A stretch of 64,000 nt of DNA from Flavipsychrobacter sp. Its GTDB lineage: Bacteria > Bacteroidota > Bacteroidia > Chitinophagales > Chitinophagaceae. This document shows, one piece after another, positions 1-9,545 of this stretch (the first letter of the stretch is position 1; every line of letters starts with the position of its first letter). The DNA lies in NCBI GenBank assembly GCA_031292525.1, contig JARLGY010000037.1:248001-312000 (forward strand). Direction: 5' to 3'. Below the pieces are notes generated by a model that was not told where the DNA came from, made no database searches, and was given only the letters and a program-made list of their open reading frames with translations. Both the position numbers and the translations under genes were made by a program.

Positions 1-938
1 CGTTCTTCAAGCTCTGCCTTAAAGTGGGTAAGATAAGTTTTGATGCTTTCTTTGTTCTGGAAGAACTCTGCAACACCAACCTGCTCTGCCATAGGCGCCC
101 ATGCACCTATATGGGTCAATAAGGACTTCATTTTCGCAATTACATTCACTGGCCCCAAAGCCCAGCCTATACGTACTCCCGTGGCTGCAAATACTTTAGA
201 TATGCCATCCACAAGAATAGTATATTCTTTCATAGCAGGGCGCAGCGCTACCGGGTTATGATGTTCTGTAGTACCATAAGTAAGCTTAAAGTACATCTGG
301 TCAAACATTACATACAGTTTCTTTTCTTCAGGTGTTCTTGTCGCATTCTCTGCAAGTACCAGGTCGCAGATCTTTTCCATTTCCTCTTTGCCAAGTGTAG
401 TTCCTGTAGGGTTCTGTGGCGTGCAAAGACAAAGCAAAGTCGCACCGGCAAGGTGTGGGGCTATATCAGCTGCCGTAGGCATAAAATCATTTTCGGCGCT
501 GGTTTTGATCACACAATGCTGTCCTTCATTTATATGTACGTAGTGGTTGTTGTTCCAAGATGGTACCGCATATATCACCTTATCACCACGATCAACTATA
601 GTACGGAACAGTGCATATATCAATGGTCTGCCACCACTAGCTATAAGTATTTCATTGGGTGCGTAATCCACATTTTCAGATTCCTTTATAAATTCACCAA
701 CGCCAGTGCGTAGCTTCAATATGCCTTCTCCGGGAGGATAGTTGGTGCGCTTATCACGATATGCCTTAACTATGCAGTCTTCCAGATCTTTGGGGATCGG
801 GAAAATATCAGGATTAAAATCACCGATCGTGTAGTTATATATCTTCTCCCCACGACTGATACGATTGCTGATGTCGTTACCTAAACGTACAATTTCTGAT
901 CCTATCAGTGTTTCTGCAAGCTGGCTTAGTTTACTCAT
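1..938 (-). CDS. PLP-dependent aminotransferase, class I/II (3' end outside the window)
   Basis: The reading frame opens at an ATG at 936-938 and stays open to the window edge, giving about 312 residues of an aminotransferase without its C-terminus. It begins MSKLSQLAETLIGSEIVRLG. The class I/II pattern is clear: a YPPGEG-type substrate loop near residue 70, the CTPQNPTGTTL motif, a FDQMYFKL stretch carrying the cofactor-binding aspartate and tyrosine, and the PLP-lysine region DGISKVFAATGVRVGW. The family moves amino groups between amino acids and 2-oxo acids using pyridoxal phosphate in the cytoplasm. Aspartate aminotransferase is the closest guess, but the substrate cannot be read from sequence. 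It lies 229 bases downstream of leuB on the same strand, too far to claim it as part of the leucine operon. Confidence 0.9.
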   Translation of the reverse strand, partial: MSKLSQLAETLIGSEIVRLGNDISNRISRGEKIYNYTIGDFNPDIFPIPKDLEDCIVKAYRDKRTNYPPGEGILKLRTGVGEFIKESENVDYAPNEILIASGGRPLIYALFRTIVDRGDKVIYAVPSWNNNHYVHINEGQHCVIKTSAENDFMPTAADIAPHLAGATLLCLCTPQNPTGTTLGKEEMEKICDLVLAENATRTPEEKKLYVMFDQMYFKLTYGTTEHHNPVALRPAMKEYTILVDGISKVFAATGVRIGWALGPVNVIAKMKSLLTHIGAWAPMAEQVGVAEFFQNKESIKTYLTHFKAELEE

Positions 939-1167
939 TTCCTTATCTTAATATTTATTTTAAAAGGTTAGACTGCAAATTTAGTTGAAAAAGCAAAGAT
1001 TATTTTTAGATTCATAGATTATCTTGTTAAAACCGTATAACAAACCTCATCATTCAGCGAACGATTAAAGGCACACTTATACATATTATAAAATAACACA
1101 CTGTGATGCCCTATAAACATATGGGCTTGTTCACTAATTCCATTACCCCAATCTTAAATAATACACA

Positions 1168-2313
1168 TCATATTATTGTCGATTGGCCAAGATCTATATT
1201 GTAGGTATAGGTCTCCTGCACTTGTTCTTCATAATTATCAGCCTCCTGTGCTACCACATCCAATATTCGTTCGCAAATAAATGTGCCAACCTGAGTGGTG
1301 GTATAGCCATGCGTTGCGTTTATATCCTGCGTTGTAACGCCCTGTTCCAAAGCTGCTTGCACAGCTTGTTTCACATCATTGGCTTCTTCACGCATTCCAA
1401 AGTGTTCCAGCATCATAGCTATAGACAGTATAGTACCCATAGGGTTAGCAATATTTTTACCGGCTGCCTGTGGGTAAGAACCATGTATAGGCTCAAATAA
1501 AGGCACCTTACTGCCTATAGAGGCCGATGGCAACATACCCAGCGATCCACAAAGCACACTCGCTTCATCGCTAATGATATCTCCAAACATATTTTCAGTA
1601 AGTATCACGTCAAACTGGCTTGGGTTCAGTATCACCTGCATGGCTGCATTATCCACGTACATGTAATCCACTGTTACATCAGGATGAATGACAGACAATT
1701 CGCGCACTACCTTTCTCCAAAGCCTTGAAGTCTCCAAAACATTTGCTTTATCTACCAGTGTCAATTTACCCCGGCGCTTCTGGGCCTCTGCAAATGCCGG
1801 CCTCGCTATACGCAGTATCTCATCTACCGAGTAAGTACATTCGTCGGTTGCACTATTACCATCGCCGCTCGTTTCTTTCTTGCCAAAGTAAATACCACCT
1901 GTTAGCTCCCTGTATATTATAAAGTCCACATCCTTCAGCCTGCTATCCTTTAGCGGCGACAGATGTGATATGGAGGGGTACATAGTTACCGGGCGTATAT
2001 TAATAAACAGCTCCAGTGCCTTCCTCAATTTCAGTAAGCCTTGTTCCGGGCGTACTTTAGCTGTAGGGTCATTATCATACTTTGGATGCCCTATTGCACC
2101 TAGCAAAACCGCATCACCTGCAAGACATGCAGTTATGGTATCATCAGGTAGTGGGTTACCTGTCTCTTCAATAGCCACACCACCCATAAGGCAATGTTTG
2201 TATTGAAAGTCATGCTCATACTTCTTAGCTATAGCCTCCAATACGGCTATCCCCTGTCTCGTCACTTCCGGCCCTATACCATCTCCGGCAATTACTGTAA
2301 TATTCTTTTTCAT
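1168..2313 (-). CDS. leuB: 3-isopropylmalate dehydrogenase
   Basis: LeuB oxidises and decarboxylates 3-isopropylmalate to 2-oxoisocaproate with NAD+, the third step of leucine synthesis. The 381-residue protein starts with the family pattern AGDGIGPEV (residues 9-17). It carries the metal-binding segment ENMFGDIISDEAS and the NAD-binding segment EPIHGSYPQAAGKNIANP. It is 20-30 residues longer than many LeuB proteins; the surplus is an acidic, Tyr/Gln-rich C-terminal tail after the last dehydrogenase helix. It is the last gene of the operon leuA-leuC-leuD-leuB, and only one base separates it from leuD, which suggests translational coupling. The whole pathway branch from 2-oxoisovalerate is present here except the final transamination, which the neighbouring aminotransferase might supply (inference). 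Confidence 0.97.
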   Translation of the reverse strand: MKKNITVIAGDGIGPEVTRQGIAVLEAIAKKYEHDFQYKHCLMGGVAIEETGNPLPDDTITACLAGDAVLLGAIGHPKYDNDPTAKVRPEQGLLKLRKALELFINIRPVTMYPSISHLSPLKDSRLKDVDFIIYRELTGGIYFGKKETSGDGNSATDECTYSVDEILRIARPAFAEAQKRRGKLTLVDKANVLETSRLWRKVVRELSVIHPDVTVDYMYVDNAAMQVILNPSQFDVILTENMFGDIISDEASVLCGSLGMLPSASIGSKVPLFEPIHGSYPQAAGKNIANPMGTILSIAMMLEHFGMREEANDVKQAVQAALEQGVTTQDINATHGYTTTQVGTFICERILDVVAQEADNYEEQVQETYTYNIDLGQSTII

Positions 2314-2314
2314 A

Positions 2315-2944
2315 TCAATTCAACTGTAACACTGGTGCTGACAATTCTTTTTTACGTTCTTCAAAAGCTGTTATTTCATCACGAATGCTCAACAAGTAGT
2401 CTATATCATCGAACCCATTGAGCAAGCATGTTTTCTTGTATGGATGAATAGGAAAATGTTCGTATTCACCGGTAGCTCCAAGGATTATTGTTTCCTCTTG
2501 CAAGTTCACGGTGAAGGTGGTTTCAGGGGCTGCCTCTATTACTGTAAATATCTTTTCTAAAAATGCATCGCTCACCTTTACAGGCAGCAGAAAATTATTA
2601 AGCGCATTATTCTGGAAGATGTCTGCAAAAAAACTGCTTACCACAACGTCAAAGCCATAGTCCTTCAAAGCCCAGGCGGCATGTTCCCTGCTGCTGCCAC
2701 AGCCAAAGTTCTTCCCTGCTACCAGTATATTCCCTTTATACAATGGACTATTCAGTGTAAAATCAGCCTTGGGTTGCGCTTCATCATTGTGCTCGTACCG
2801 CCAGTCGCGAAACAGGTTTTGGCCAAACCCATCCCTTGTGGTCGATTTTAAAAACCGTGCTGGTATTATTTGGTCAGTGTCTATATTCTGCACGTTCAGC
2901 GGCACTGCTGTACTGGTTATTACTTTTATTGCCCTGCTGTTCAT
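2315..2944 (-). CDS. leuD: 3-isopropylmalate dehydratase, small subunit
   Basis: LeuD pairs with LeuC to form isopropylmalate isomerase, which converts 2-isopropylmalate to 3-isopropylmalate by dehydration and rehydration. The 209-residue protein has the usual length. The family signatures are [13 protein letters not shown] near residue 20 and [17 protein letters not shown] near residue 78, the swivelling-domain substrate loop. It starts 9 bases after the leuC stop and ends one base before leuB, so it sits inside a tightly packed operon. No anomalies were seen. Confidence 0.97.
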   Translation of the reverse strand: MNSRAIKVITSTAVPLNVQNIDTDQIIPARFLKSTTRDGFGQNLFRDWRYEHNDEAQPKADFTLNSPLYKGNILVAGKNFGCGSSREHAAWALKDYGFDVVVSSFFADIFQNNALNNFLLPVKVSDAFLEKIFTVIEAAPETTFTVNLQEETIILGATGEYEHFPIHPYKKTCLLNGFDDIDYLLSIRDEITAFEERKKELSAPVLQLN

Positions 2945-2953
2945 TCGTTCTTA

Positions 2954-4354
2954 TTAGTTTATATACTCCCTCACATCAGTTATATAACCGGTTATAGCAC
3001 TTGCTGCTGCCGTCAGCGGGCTAGCCAGCAACGTACGGGCACCGGCACCTTGCCGCCCTTCAAAATTTCTGTTACTGGTCGATATGCAATATTTCCCCTC
3101 AGGTATCTTATCATCATTCATAGCAAGGCAAGCACTGCATCCAGGCTGGCGCAGCTTAAAACCCGCATCCTCAAATATTTGCTGTATTCCTTCTTCAATA
3201 GCTTGTTTTTCTACTTGTCTGCTGCCCGGCACTATCCAAACTTCCACATCATCGGCCTTCTTCTTTCCTTTTATAAAAGAAGCCACCTGGCGCAGGTCTT
3301 CAATACGGCTGTTAGTGCAGCTGCCTATGAATATATAATCTACCTTCTTACCCACCAGTGTTTCCTCTTCTTCAAAGCCCATGTAAGCTAAAGACTGATG
3401 ATAGACCTTACGGCCATTTTCATCCATGCCGTCGCTATTGGGTACTTTGCCTTTTATGCTAATGCCCATGCCCGGGTTGGTACCGTAGGTGATCATGGGT
3501 TGTATGTCTTTGGCAAGTATGTTTATTTCCTTATCAAAAACTGCATCTTTATCGCTTTTCAACTTACGCCATTCGGCAATTTTCTCGGGCCATGCTTCAC
3601 GTATAGGCGTATGTTTCCGGCCTTTCATGTAAGAAAAGGTCACCTCATCTGGCGCTATAAGACCTCCGCGTGCACCCATTTCTATGCTCATATTGCACAC
3701 AGTCATACGTGCTTCCATAGACATAGCCCTTATAGTACTGCCCGCAAACTCCACAAAGTGGCCGGTAGCGCCATTGAACGATATTTTTGAAATAATATGC
3801 AGTATCACATCCTTTGCTGTAACACCCTTTCCCAACGTACCATCTACACATATTCGCATCAGCTTGGGCTTGTTTTGTAGCAGGCATTGGGTAGCCAATA
3901 CCATCTCCACTTCACTGGTACCTATACCAAAAGCTATAGTACCAAAGGCGCCATGGGTGCTGGTATGACTGTCGCCGCACACAATGGTCATACCGGGCTG
4001 GGTTATACCTAGTTCAGGTCCTATAACGTGCACTATGCCATTGTATGCATGGCCCAGACCATACAGTTCTATGTTATGCTTTTTACAATTATCGGTAAGC
4101 TGCTGCACCTGCATTGCCGATAATTTATCAGTTATTGGCAGGTGCTGGTTAATGGTAGGTATATTATGGTCTGCCGTAGCTACAACCTGCTTTGGCCTTA
4201 ATACGCTTACGCCCCTGTCTTCAAGCGATTTAAACGCCTGAGGAGAAGTAACTTCGTGTATAAAGTGCGTATCAATATATAAAACATCAGGACCATCAGG
4301 TATAGTTTTTACAATGTGTTTTTCCCAAATCTTTTCAAAAAGTGTCTTTCCCAT
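2954..4354 (-). CDS. leuC: 3-isopropylmalate dehydratase, large subunit
   Basis: LeuC is the aconitase-like catalytic subunit of isopropylmalate isomerase and carries a [4Fe-4S] cluster. The 466 residues match the normal bacterial length. Visible signatures are [13 protein letters not shown], the first cluster cysteine in [11 protein letters not shown], and the paired cluster cysteines in [12 protein letters not shown], followed by [12 protein letters not shown]. It lies 26 bases after leuA and 9 bases before leuD on the same strand. Its position between leuA and leuD gives the order A-C-D-B. Confidence 0.97.
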   Translation of the reverse strand: MGKTLFEKIWEKHIVKTIPDGPDVLYIDTHFIHEVTSPQAFKSLEDRGVSVLRPKQVVATADHNIPTINQHLPITDKLSAMQVQQLTDNCKKHNIELYGLGHAYNGIVHVIGPELGITQPGMTIVCGDSHTSTHGAFGTIAFGIGTSEVEMVLATQCLLQNKPKLMRICVDGTLGKGVTAKDVILHIISKISFNGATGHFVEFAGSTIRAMSMEARMTVCNMSIEMGARGGLIAPDEVTFSYMKGRKHTPIREAWPEKIAEWRKLKSDKDAVFDKEINILAKDIQPMITYGTNPGMGISIKGKVPNSDGMDENGRKVYHQSLAYMGFEEEETLVGKKVDYIFIGSCTNSRIEDLRQVASFIKGKKKADDVEVWIVPGSRQVEKQAIEEGIQQIFEDAGFKLRQPGCSACLAMNDDKIPEGKYCISTSNRNFEGRQGAGARTLLASPLTAAASAITGYITDVREYIN

Positions 4355-4380
4355 ACTATATACTGATTGGTAACTAATAA

Positions 4381-5547
4381 CTATGCTAAAACTGCTGATG
4401 AATTTGCGTACGCCAGTGCCAACTCTTGCAGATCTGCATCCAGTACTTCTCTTTTTTCATCAGCCACTTGCAAGAAGTGGGTGTATAAAACATCTATATC
4501 ATCGCGGTTGTAAGTGTAGCCCAGCTTCAGCAGCCTGTAGGCCAGTGCAGAGCGGCCGCTACGCGCCGTAAGCCTGATGCTGGAGCCAGCCGCCCCCACG
4601 TCTTTAGGATCTATACTCTCATACGTAGCAGCATCTTTCAGAAACCCATCCTGGTGTATGCCCGATGAGTGTGAGAATGCGTTACCGCCTACAATAGCCT
4701 TATTAGGCTGCACCGGCATACGCATGAGGTCTGATATATAGTTACTGATGGGCGTAAGCTTCGTAGCCTGCACATCAGTATAAAAATTCAATGATTTATG
4801 CTGCCTTATGATAACTGCTACTTCTTCAAGAGATGTATTACCTGCGCGTTCGCCTATACCATTTATGGTACATTCCACTTGCCTTGCACCAGCTATAATA
4901 CCCGCTATAGAATTGGCAGTAGCCAACCCAAGATCGTTATGGCAATGGCAAGAAATAACCGCCTTATCTATATTAGATACGTTGTTCATCAGGAAGGCAA
5001 TTTTCTCGCCATACTGGTGTGGCAGGCAATAACCAGTGGTATCAGGAATATTCACCGTGGTGGCACCAGCCTTTATAACCGCCTCTATTACGCGGGCAAG
5101 GTATTCATTATCTGTACGGCCCGCATCTTCAGCATAAAACTCCACATCATCTGCAAAGTTCTTTGCCCATTTCACGCACTGTACAGCTTGCTTTAGTATC
5201 TCATCCTGCGTGCTGCGGAATTTAGATTTTATGTGGTAGTCACTTGTGCCTATACCCGTATGGATACGTGGTCTTCTTGCGCCTTTCAGCGCTTCCGCAG
5301 CTACTTCTATGTCTTTCAGCACAGCTCGGGTAAGACCGCATACTACAGCATCTTTTATCACTCGTGCTATCGCACTTACGCTTTCAAAATCGCCGGGAGA
5401 TGAGATGGGAAAACCTGCTTCTATTATATCTACCCCAAGGGCTTCCAGTTCCAGCGCCGCTTCTACTTTTTCTGTTGTGTTCAGTTTGCAACCGGGCACT
5501 TGTTCGCCGTCGCGCAGGGTGGTGTCAAAAATCAATATTTTATCCAT
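4381..5547 (-). CDS. leuA: 2-isopropylmalate synthase, short form without the C-terminal regulatory domain
   Basis: LeuA condenses acetyl-CoA with 2-oxoisovalerate, the committed step of leucine synthesis. The TIM-barrel signature [12 protein letters not shown] is at the N-terminus. The metal-binding [13 protein letters not shown] lies mid-protein and [15 protein letters not shown] follows. At 388 residues it stops after the helical subdomain ([20 protein letters not shown]). It therefore lacks the C-terminal allosteric domain that brings many LeuA proteins to about 500-520 residues and binds leucine. Short LeuA-like proteins are known, and related Re-citrate or homocitrate synthases share the barrel, but the leuCDB genes immediately downstream make the leucine role secure. 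A promoter and a leader hairpin lie upstream. Confidence 0.94.
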   Translation of the reverse strand: MDKILIFDTTLRDGEQVPGCKLNTTEKVEAALELEALGVDIIEAGFPISSPGDFESVSAIARVIKDAVVCGLTRAVLKDIEVAAEALKGARRPRIHTGIGTSDYHIKSKFRSTQDEILKQAVQCVKWAKNFADDVEFYAEDAGRTDNEYLARVIEAVIKAGATTVNIPDTTGYCLPHQYGEKIAFLMNNVSNIDKAVISCHCHNDLGLATANSIAGIIAGARQVECTINGIGERAGNTSLEEVAVIIRQHKSLNFYTDVQATKLTPISNYISDLMRMPVQPNKAIVGGNAFSHSSGIHQDGFLKDAATYESIDPKDVGAAGSSIRLTARSGRSALAYRLLKLGYTYNRDDIDVLYTHFLQVADEKREVLDADLQELALAYANSSAVLA

Positions 5548-5596
5548 AGCTCACAGTATTGTATTCTATTAGCGCAACATTTTCTTAACTTAGTAG

Positions 5597-5617
5597 GCCT
5601 GTACCGTACATACAGGC
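5597..5617 (-). promoter_or_regulatory. Hairpin in the predicted leuA leader
   Basis: A perfect 7-bp inverted repeat (GCCTGTA / TACAGGC) with a 7-base loop lies between the predicted leuA promoter and the leuA start codon. It is not followed by a T-run, so it is not a standard terminator. No leucine-rich leader peptide was seen. It may affect leader stability or regulation, but this is only inference. Confidence 0.35.
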
Positions 5618-5640
5618 GCTACACTATGTCAGCCAGTTTG

Positions 5641-5672
5641 GAAAAGTATTGCTGAATAGCAACCGCATCAAA
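5641..5672 (-). promoter_or_regulatory. Predicted Bacteroidota-type promoter of leuACDB
   Basis: On the minus strand TTTG (complement of 5669-5672) is followed by 20 bases and TACTTTTC (complement of 5641-5648). This fits the Bacteroidota primary sigma pattern TTTG-N19-21-TAnnTTTG with one mismatch. Transcription would begin near 5634, leaving a leader of about 85 bases before the leuA ATG. Confidence 0.6.
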
Positions 5673-5761
5673 ACAAAATTTCCATTTTCAAACCCATCTG
5701 AAAACGATGAAATTGTTTTAAATGCTTTACTGTACTAGGTTTCACCTGTTTCAAAAACATC

Positions 5762-7309
5762 ATGCTCAACAAATCAATAGACAACCTTTTTCAACTTATT
5801 AAGTCGCTCACCAAGTCTGAAAAGAAGAATTTCAAGCTGTATGCTACCCGTAATTCCAACACTACGGAACTGCGGACTGTAGCTCTATTTGATGTATTGG
5901 AGAAAATGAATGAATATGACGAAGCTGTATTGTTGAAAAAACTAACTCTGCCCCGGCAGCAATTATATAATATAAAGACACGGTTATACCGCCAGGTGTT
6001 GCAAAGCTTGCGCCTGATAAAGGATGAAGGCAACATAGATATACAACTGCACGAGCAGATGGACAATGCCCGTATATTATATAATAAGGGTCTGTACCTG
6101 CAAAGCCTTAAAATACTGGATGCCGTGAAGGCTCAGGCCAAAACTTATGCCCAGCTTAGTTATGTGCAACAAGCGCTGTTCTTTGAGAAAAATATAGAAG
6201 GTCTCCACATCACCCGCAGCATACATAACCGGGCCGACCAACTTGCAGCAGAGTCAGACGACGTGAATGAGCGGCTCTCCACCATTAGCCACTTATCCAA
6301 CCTGTCCTTGCAGCTATATAGCCGGTATATACAAAATGGCCATGCCCGTAACGAGAAAGACGAGGAAGACCTGAAAAGCTTTTTCACAAGAGCGTTGGCC
6401 CAGAAAAAGGCACATAACGACGATTTTTATGAGAACCTGTATCTCTACCAGAGTTATTGCTGGTATGCCTTTATACTGCAAGATTTCTTCTTGTACTACC
6501 GTTACACCCAAAAATGGGTCAACCTGTTTGATAGCTTTCCGCATATGATAGAAGTGGAAAGCACCCACTACCTCAAAGGGCTGCACAATCTCTTGGAGTC
6601 ACACTTTTACCTCAGCAACCATCGTGGTTTCGACGAAACACTGCAGAAGCTGGAAGACCTCTGCGAACTAGACTCCATAAAGAACAATGAGAACAACCTG
6701 ATACAGGGCTTTGTATATCTCACAACAGCACGCATCAACAAGCACTTTATGGAGGGCACCTTTACAGAAGGTCTCAAAATAGTGCCGGGCATCCTCAACC
6801 AGTTGCAGGAATACAGCCAATATATGGATAGCCATCGCGTGCTTATATTCTACTATAAAATAGCCAGCCTCTACTTTGGCAGCGGCGATTCAGAAACTTG
6901 TATCGACTACCTGCAAAAGATCATCAACTGGAAAACCGACCTTCGGGTAGACCTTCAGTGTTATGCCCGTCTGTTGCACCTTATAGCCCATTACGAATTG
7001 GGTAATGATGAGTTGCTAGAATACCTCTCCAAATCAGTTTACCGCCTCATGGGCAAAATGGAAAACCTAAGTGTGGTAGAAGAAGAAATATTCAACTTCC
7101 TCAAGCGCGCTTTCCACATACCACCCCGTCAACTCGAAAATGAGTTTCGTATATTGCTGGCCACTTTACGCCAACAAAAAGAGGTCCACAAAAAAACACG
7201 CGCTTTTACCTATCTGGACATTATATCCTGGCTGGAGAGCAAGATCGAACGCACACCTGTACAGGATGTGATCAGGAGGAATTATTTAGAGCAGGTGAAG
7301 CATAAGTAA
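5762..7309 (+). CDS. Conserved hypothetical, helical repeat-rich cytoplasmic protein
   Basis: I do not recognise a characterised family for this 515-residue protein. There is no signal peptide or membrane segment. It starts MLNKSIDNLFQLIKSLTKSE and is predicted helical throughout, with Leu/Tyr spacing that resembles degenerate TPR-like helix pairs, for example around NKGLYLQSLKILDAVKAQA. Charged residues are abundant and there are no catalytic signatures. It is transcribed divergently from leuA, 214 bases away, and is followed by metG after 94 bases. A protein-interaction scaffold is a guess from the helical repeat character only. Length, base composition and codon use are like the neighbours, so it is a real gene. 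Confidence 0.88.
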   Translation: MLNKSIDNLFQLIKSLTKSEKKNFKLYATRNSNTTELRTVALFDVLEKMNEYDEAVLLKKLTLPRQQLYNIKTRLYRQVLQSLRLIKDEGNIDIQLHEQMDNARILYNKGLYLQSLKILDAVKAQAKTYAQLSYVQQALFFEKNIEGLHITRSIHNRADQLAAESDDVNERLSTISHLSNLSLQLYSRYIQNGHARNEKDEEDLKSFFTRALAQKKAHNDDFYENLYLYQSYCWYAFILQDFFLYYRYTQKWVNLFDSFPHMIEVESTHYLKGLHNLLESHFYLSNHRGFDETLQKLEDLCELDSIKNNENNLIQGFVYLTTARINKHFMEGTFTEGLKIVPGILNQLQEYSQYMDSHRVLIFYYKIASLYFGSGDSETCIDYLQKIINWKTDLRVDLQCYARLLHLIAHYELGNDELLEYLSKSVYRLMGKMENLSVVEEEIFNFLKRAFHIPPRQLENEFRILLATLRQQKEVHKKTRAFTYLDIISWLESKIERTPVQDVIRRNYLEQVKHK

Positions 7310-7403
7310 GAAAACACATATAAAATTCACTAGACCCAAAAACCAAGGCATCTCCACGCTCTAACTAACTTATGATTATCTTGCACCCTTATTAATATTT
7401 AGA

Positions 7404-9509
7404 ATGGATTTTAAGAGATACCTGGTTACGTCAGCACTGCCTTACGCCAATGGCCCCATACACATCGGGCACCTGGCCGGGGGCTACCTGCCGGCAGATA
7501 TTTATGTACGGTACCTGCGCGCGCAGAAAAGAGATGTAAAGTTTATCAGCGGCAGCGATGAGCACGGTGTGCCCATCACCATACGCGCCATGCGCGAGGG
7601 TATAACCCCGCAGCAGGTGGTTGATAAGTACCACGAAATGATGAAGGACAGCTTTGCCAAAATGGGCATCTCCTTCGATATATATTCCCGCACCTCATCT
7701 GTTACTCATCGCGATACGTCGCAGGCGTTCTTCTCCAAGCTATATAACGACGGTGTATTTGAGGAAAAAGAAAGCGAACAATATTATGATGAGGAGCACG
7801 ATGTGTTCCTGGCTGATCGTTATATAATAGGTACCTGCCCCGTATGCGGTAACCCTAATGCCTATGGCGACCAGTGCGAGCGTTGCGGTTCTACCCTGTC
7901 ACCCGAAATATTGATCAACCCGCATAGCGCACTTAGCCATTCAAAACTGGTAAAAAAGCTAACCAAACATTGGTACTTCCCGCTTAATAAGTATGAGGAC
8001 TGGCTGAAGGAATGGATTGTTGAAGGCAAGAAGAACGAATGGAAACCTAACGTATATGGTCAGTGCAAAAGCTGGCTGGATAGCGGCCTGCAACCCCGCG
8101 CCATGACACGCGACAGCAACTGGGGCGTACCCGTACCCCTGCCCGATGCAAAAGGCAAGGTGCTGTATGTTTGGTTCGATGCACCTATTGGCTACATCAG
8201 CGCTACCAAAGAACTAACCAACCAGTGGGCCGACTACTGGTGTAAAGAAGATACCAAGCTGGTACACTTCATAGGTAAGGATAATATTGTATTCCATTGC
8301 ATCATATTCCCGGCCATGCTTAAAGCCCATGGTGGTTTTGTGCTACCCGATAATGTACCTGCAAACGAGTTCCTGAATATAGAAGGTGAAAAAGTATCCA
8401 CTAGCCGCAACTGGGCGGTATGGGTGCACGAATACCTGGAAGATTTTCCTGAGCAGCAGGACCTGTTGCGTTATGTGCTCTGCGCCAACGCGCCGGAAAC
8501 CAAGGACAACGACTTTACCTGGAAGGATTTCCAGGATAGGGTGAATGGCGAACTGGTGTCTATATTTGGCAATTTTGTGAACAGGGCATTTGTGCTCATG
8601 CATAAACTCTGCAAGGGCAAGGTGCCCCGTCTGCACAACGAATTGCTTACAGCTTGGGACATGGAACTGGTTACAGCCATAGGCAATGCCAAAACGCTGG
8701 TGGAAAGTAATATTGAGAATTACAAATTTCGCGATGGGCTTTTTGAGGTGATGGACCTGGCCCGTAAAGGCAATAAATACCTGCAGGACTGTGCGCCCTG
8801 GAGCCTGGCCAAAACCCCCGAACTACAGGTGGAAAACCAGATGCGTATAGACAATTGCCTACACCTGTGTTTGCAGCTTACCGCTAACCTGTCCATTCTT
8901 ATCAATCCGTTCTTACCGTTTACGGCTAAGAAAATGATCTACATGATGAAGGTAGTAGAGCGCATGCTCGACTGGGAAAACGCTGGCAGGATGGACCTTT
9001 TAAATGCAGGCTATCCGTTACGCGCTCCGGAACTGCTGTTCAGGAAAATAGAAGATGCCGAGATGGCATTGCAAGTAGAAAAATTAAAAGGAAGGGCTAT
9101 AAAACCAATACAAGACGTGGAACCAGCACCAGAAAAAGAAGTGGCGACACCGGCAGAAAGTAAGCCAGCAGCGCCAGCAAAAGAAACCATTACTTTCGAC
9201 GATTTTGCGAAGATAGACCTGCGTGCAGGAACTATATTAACTGCCGAAAAAGTAGAGAAGGCAGACAAATTGCTGAAGCTGACCGTAGATATGGGTACAG
9301 AACACCGTACTATAGTAAGCGGTATAGCTATGCACTTTAAGCCTGAAGACGTCGTAGGCAAGCAGGTAACCGTAGTAGCAAACCTGGCACCCCGCAAAAT
9401 GCGTGGAATAGAAAGCCAAGGTATGATACTCATGGCTGAAAATGCTGAAGGCAAACTGATATTTGTATCACCTGCGGAGCATACAGATGCCGGAAGTGAA
9501 GTAAAATAA
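7404..9509 (+). CDS. metG: Methionyl-tRNA synthetase with C-terminal tRNA-binding domain
   Basis: MetG charges tRNA-Met with methionine. The class I HIGH motif is present as [10 protein letters not shown] around residue 20. The second signature is the variant [13 protein letters not shown], in place of the classical KMSKS. A zinc knuckle pairs [18 protein letters not shown] in the CP insertion. After the anticodon-binding helical domain comes a Pro/Ala/Glu-rich linker (about residues 570-595). It leads to an EMAPII-like OB-fold domain beginning [20 protein letters not shown] and containing [14 protein letters not shown], which adds tRNA affinity and dimerisation. The full length of 701 residues matches the long form of the enzyme. 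It stands 94 bases after a hypothetical gene and 36 bases before an adaptor protein gene. Confidence 0.98.
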   Translation: MDFKRYLVTSALPYANGPIHIGHLAGGYLPADIYVRYLRAQKRDVKFISGSDEHGVPITIRAMREGITPQQVVDKYHEMMKDSFAKMGISFDIYSRTSSVTHRDTSQAFFSKLYNDGVFEEKESEQYYDEEHDVFLADRYIIGTCPVCGNPNAYGDQCERCGSTLSPEILINPHSALSHSKLVKKLTKHWYFPLNKYEDWLKEWIVEGKKNEWKPNVYGQCKSWLDSGLQPRAMTRDSNWGVPVPLPDAKGKVLYVWFDAPIGYISATKELTNQWADYWCKEDTKLVHFIGKDNIVFHCIIFPAMLKAHGGFVLPDNVPANEFLNIEGEKVSTSRNWAVWVHEYLEDFPEQQDLLRYVLCANAPETKDNDFTWKDFQDRVNGELVSIFGNFVNRAFVLMHKLCKGKVPRLHNELLTAWDMELVTAIGNAKTLVESNIENYKFRDGLFEVMDLARKGNKYLQDCAPWSLAKTPELQVENQMRIDNCLHLCLQLTANLSILINPFLPFTAKKMIYMMKVVERMLDWENAGRMDLLNAGYPLRAPELLFRKIEDAEMALQVEKLKGRAIKPIQDVEPAPEKEVATPAESKPAAPAKETITFDDFAKIDLRAGTILTAEKVEKADKLLKLTVDMGTEHRTIVSGIAMHFKPEDVVGKQVTVVANLAPRKMRGIESQGMILMAENAEGKLIFVSPAEHTDAGSEVK

Positions 9510-9545
9510 CGAACTAGTAATATTTGAATTAATTTAGCTTTCGAA

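Noticed and set aside
1100-1140. Possible hairpin around GCCC ... GGGC between leuB and the aminotransferase gene
   Set aside because: Only four base pairs form before mismatches.
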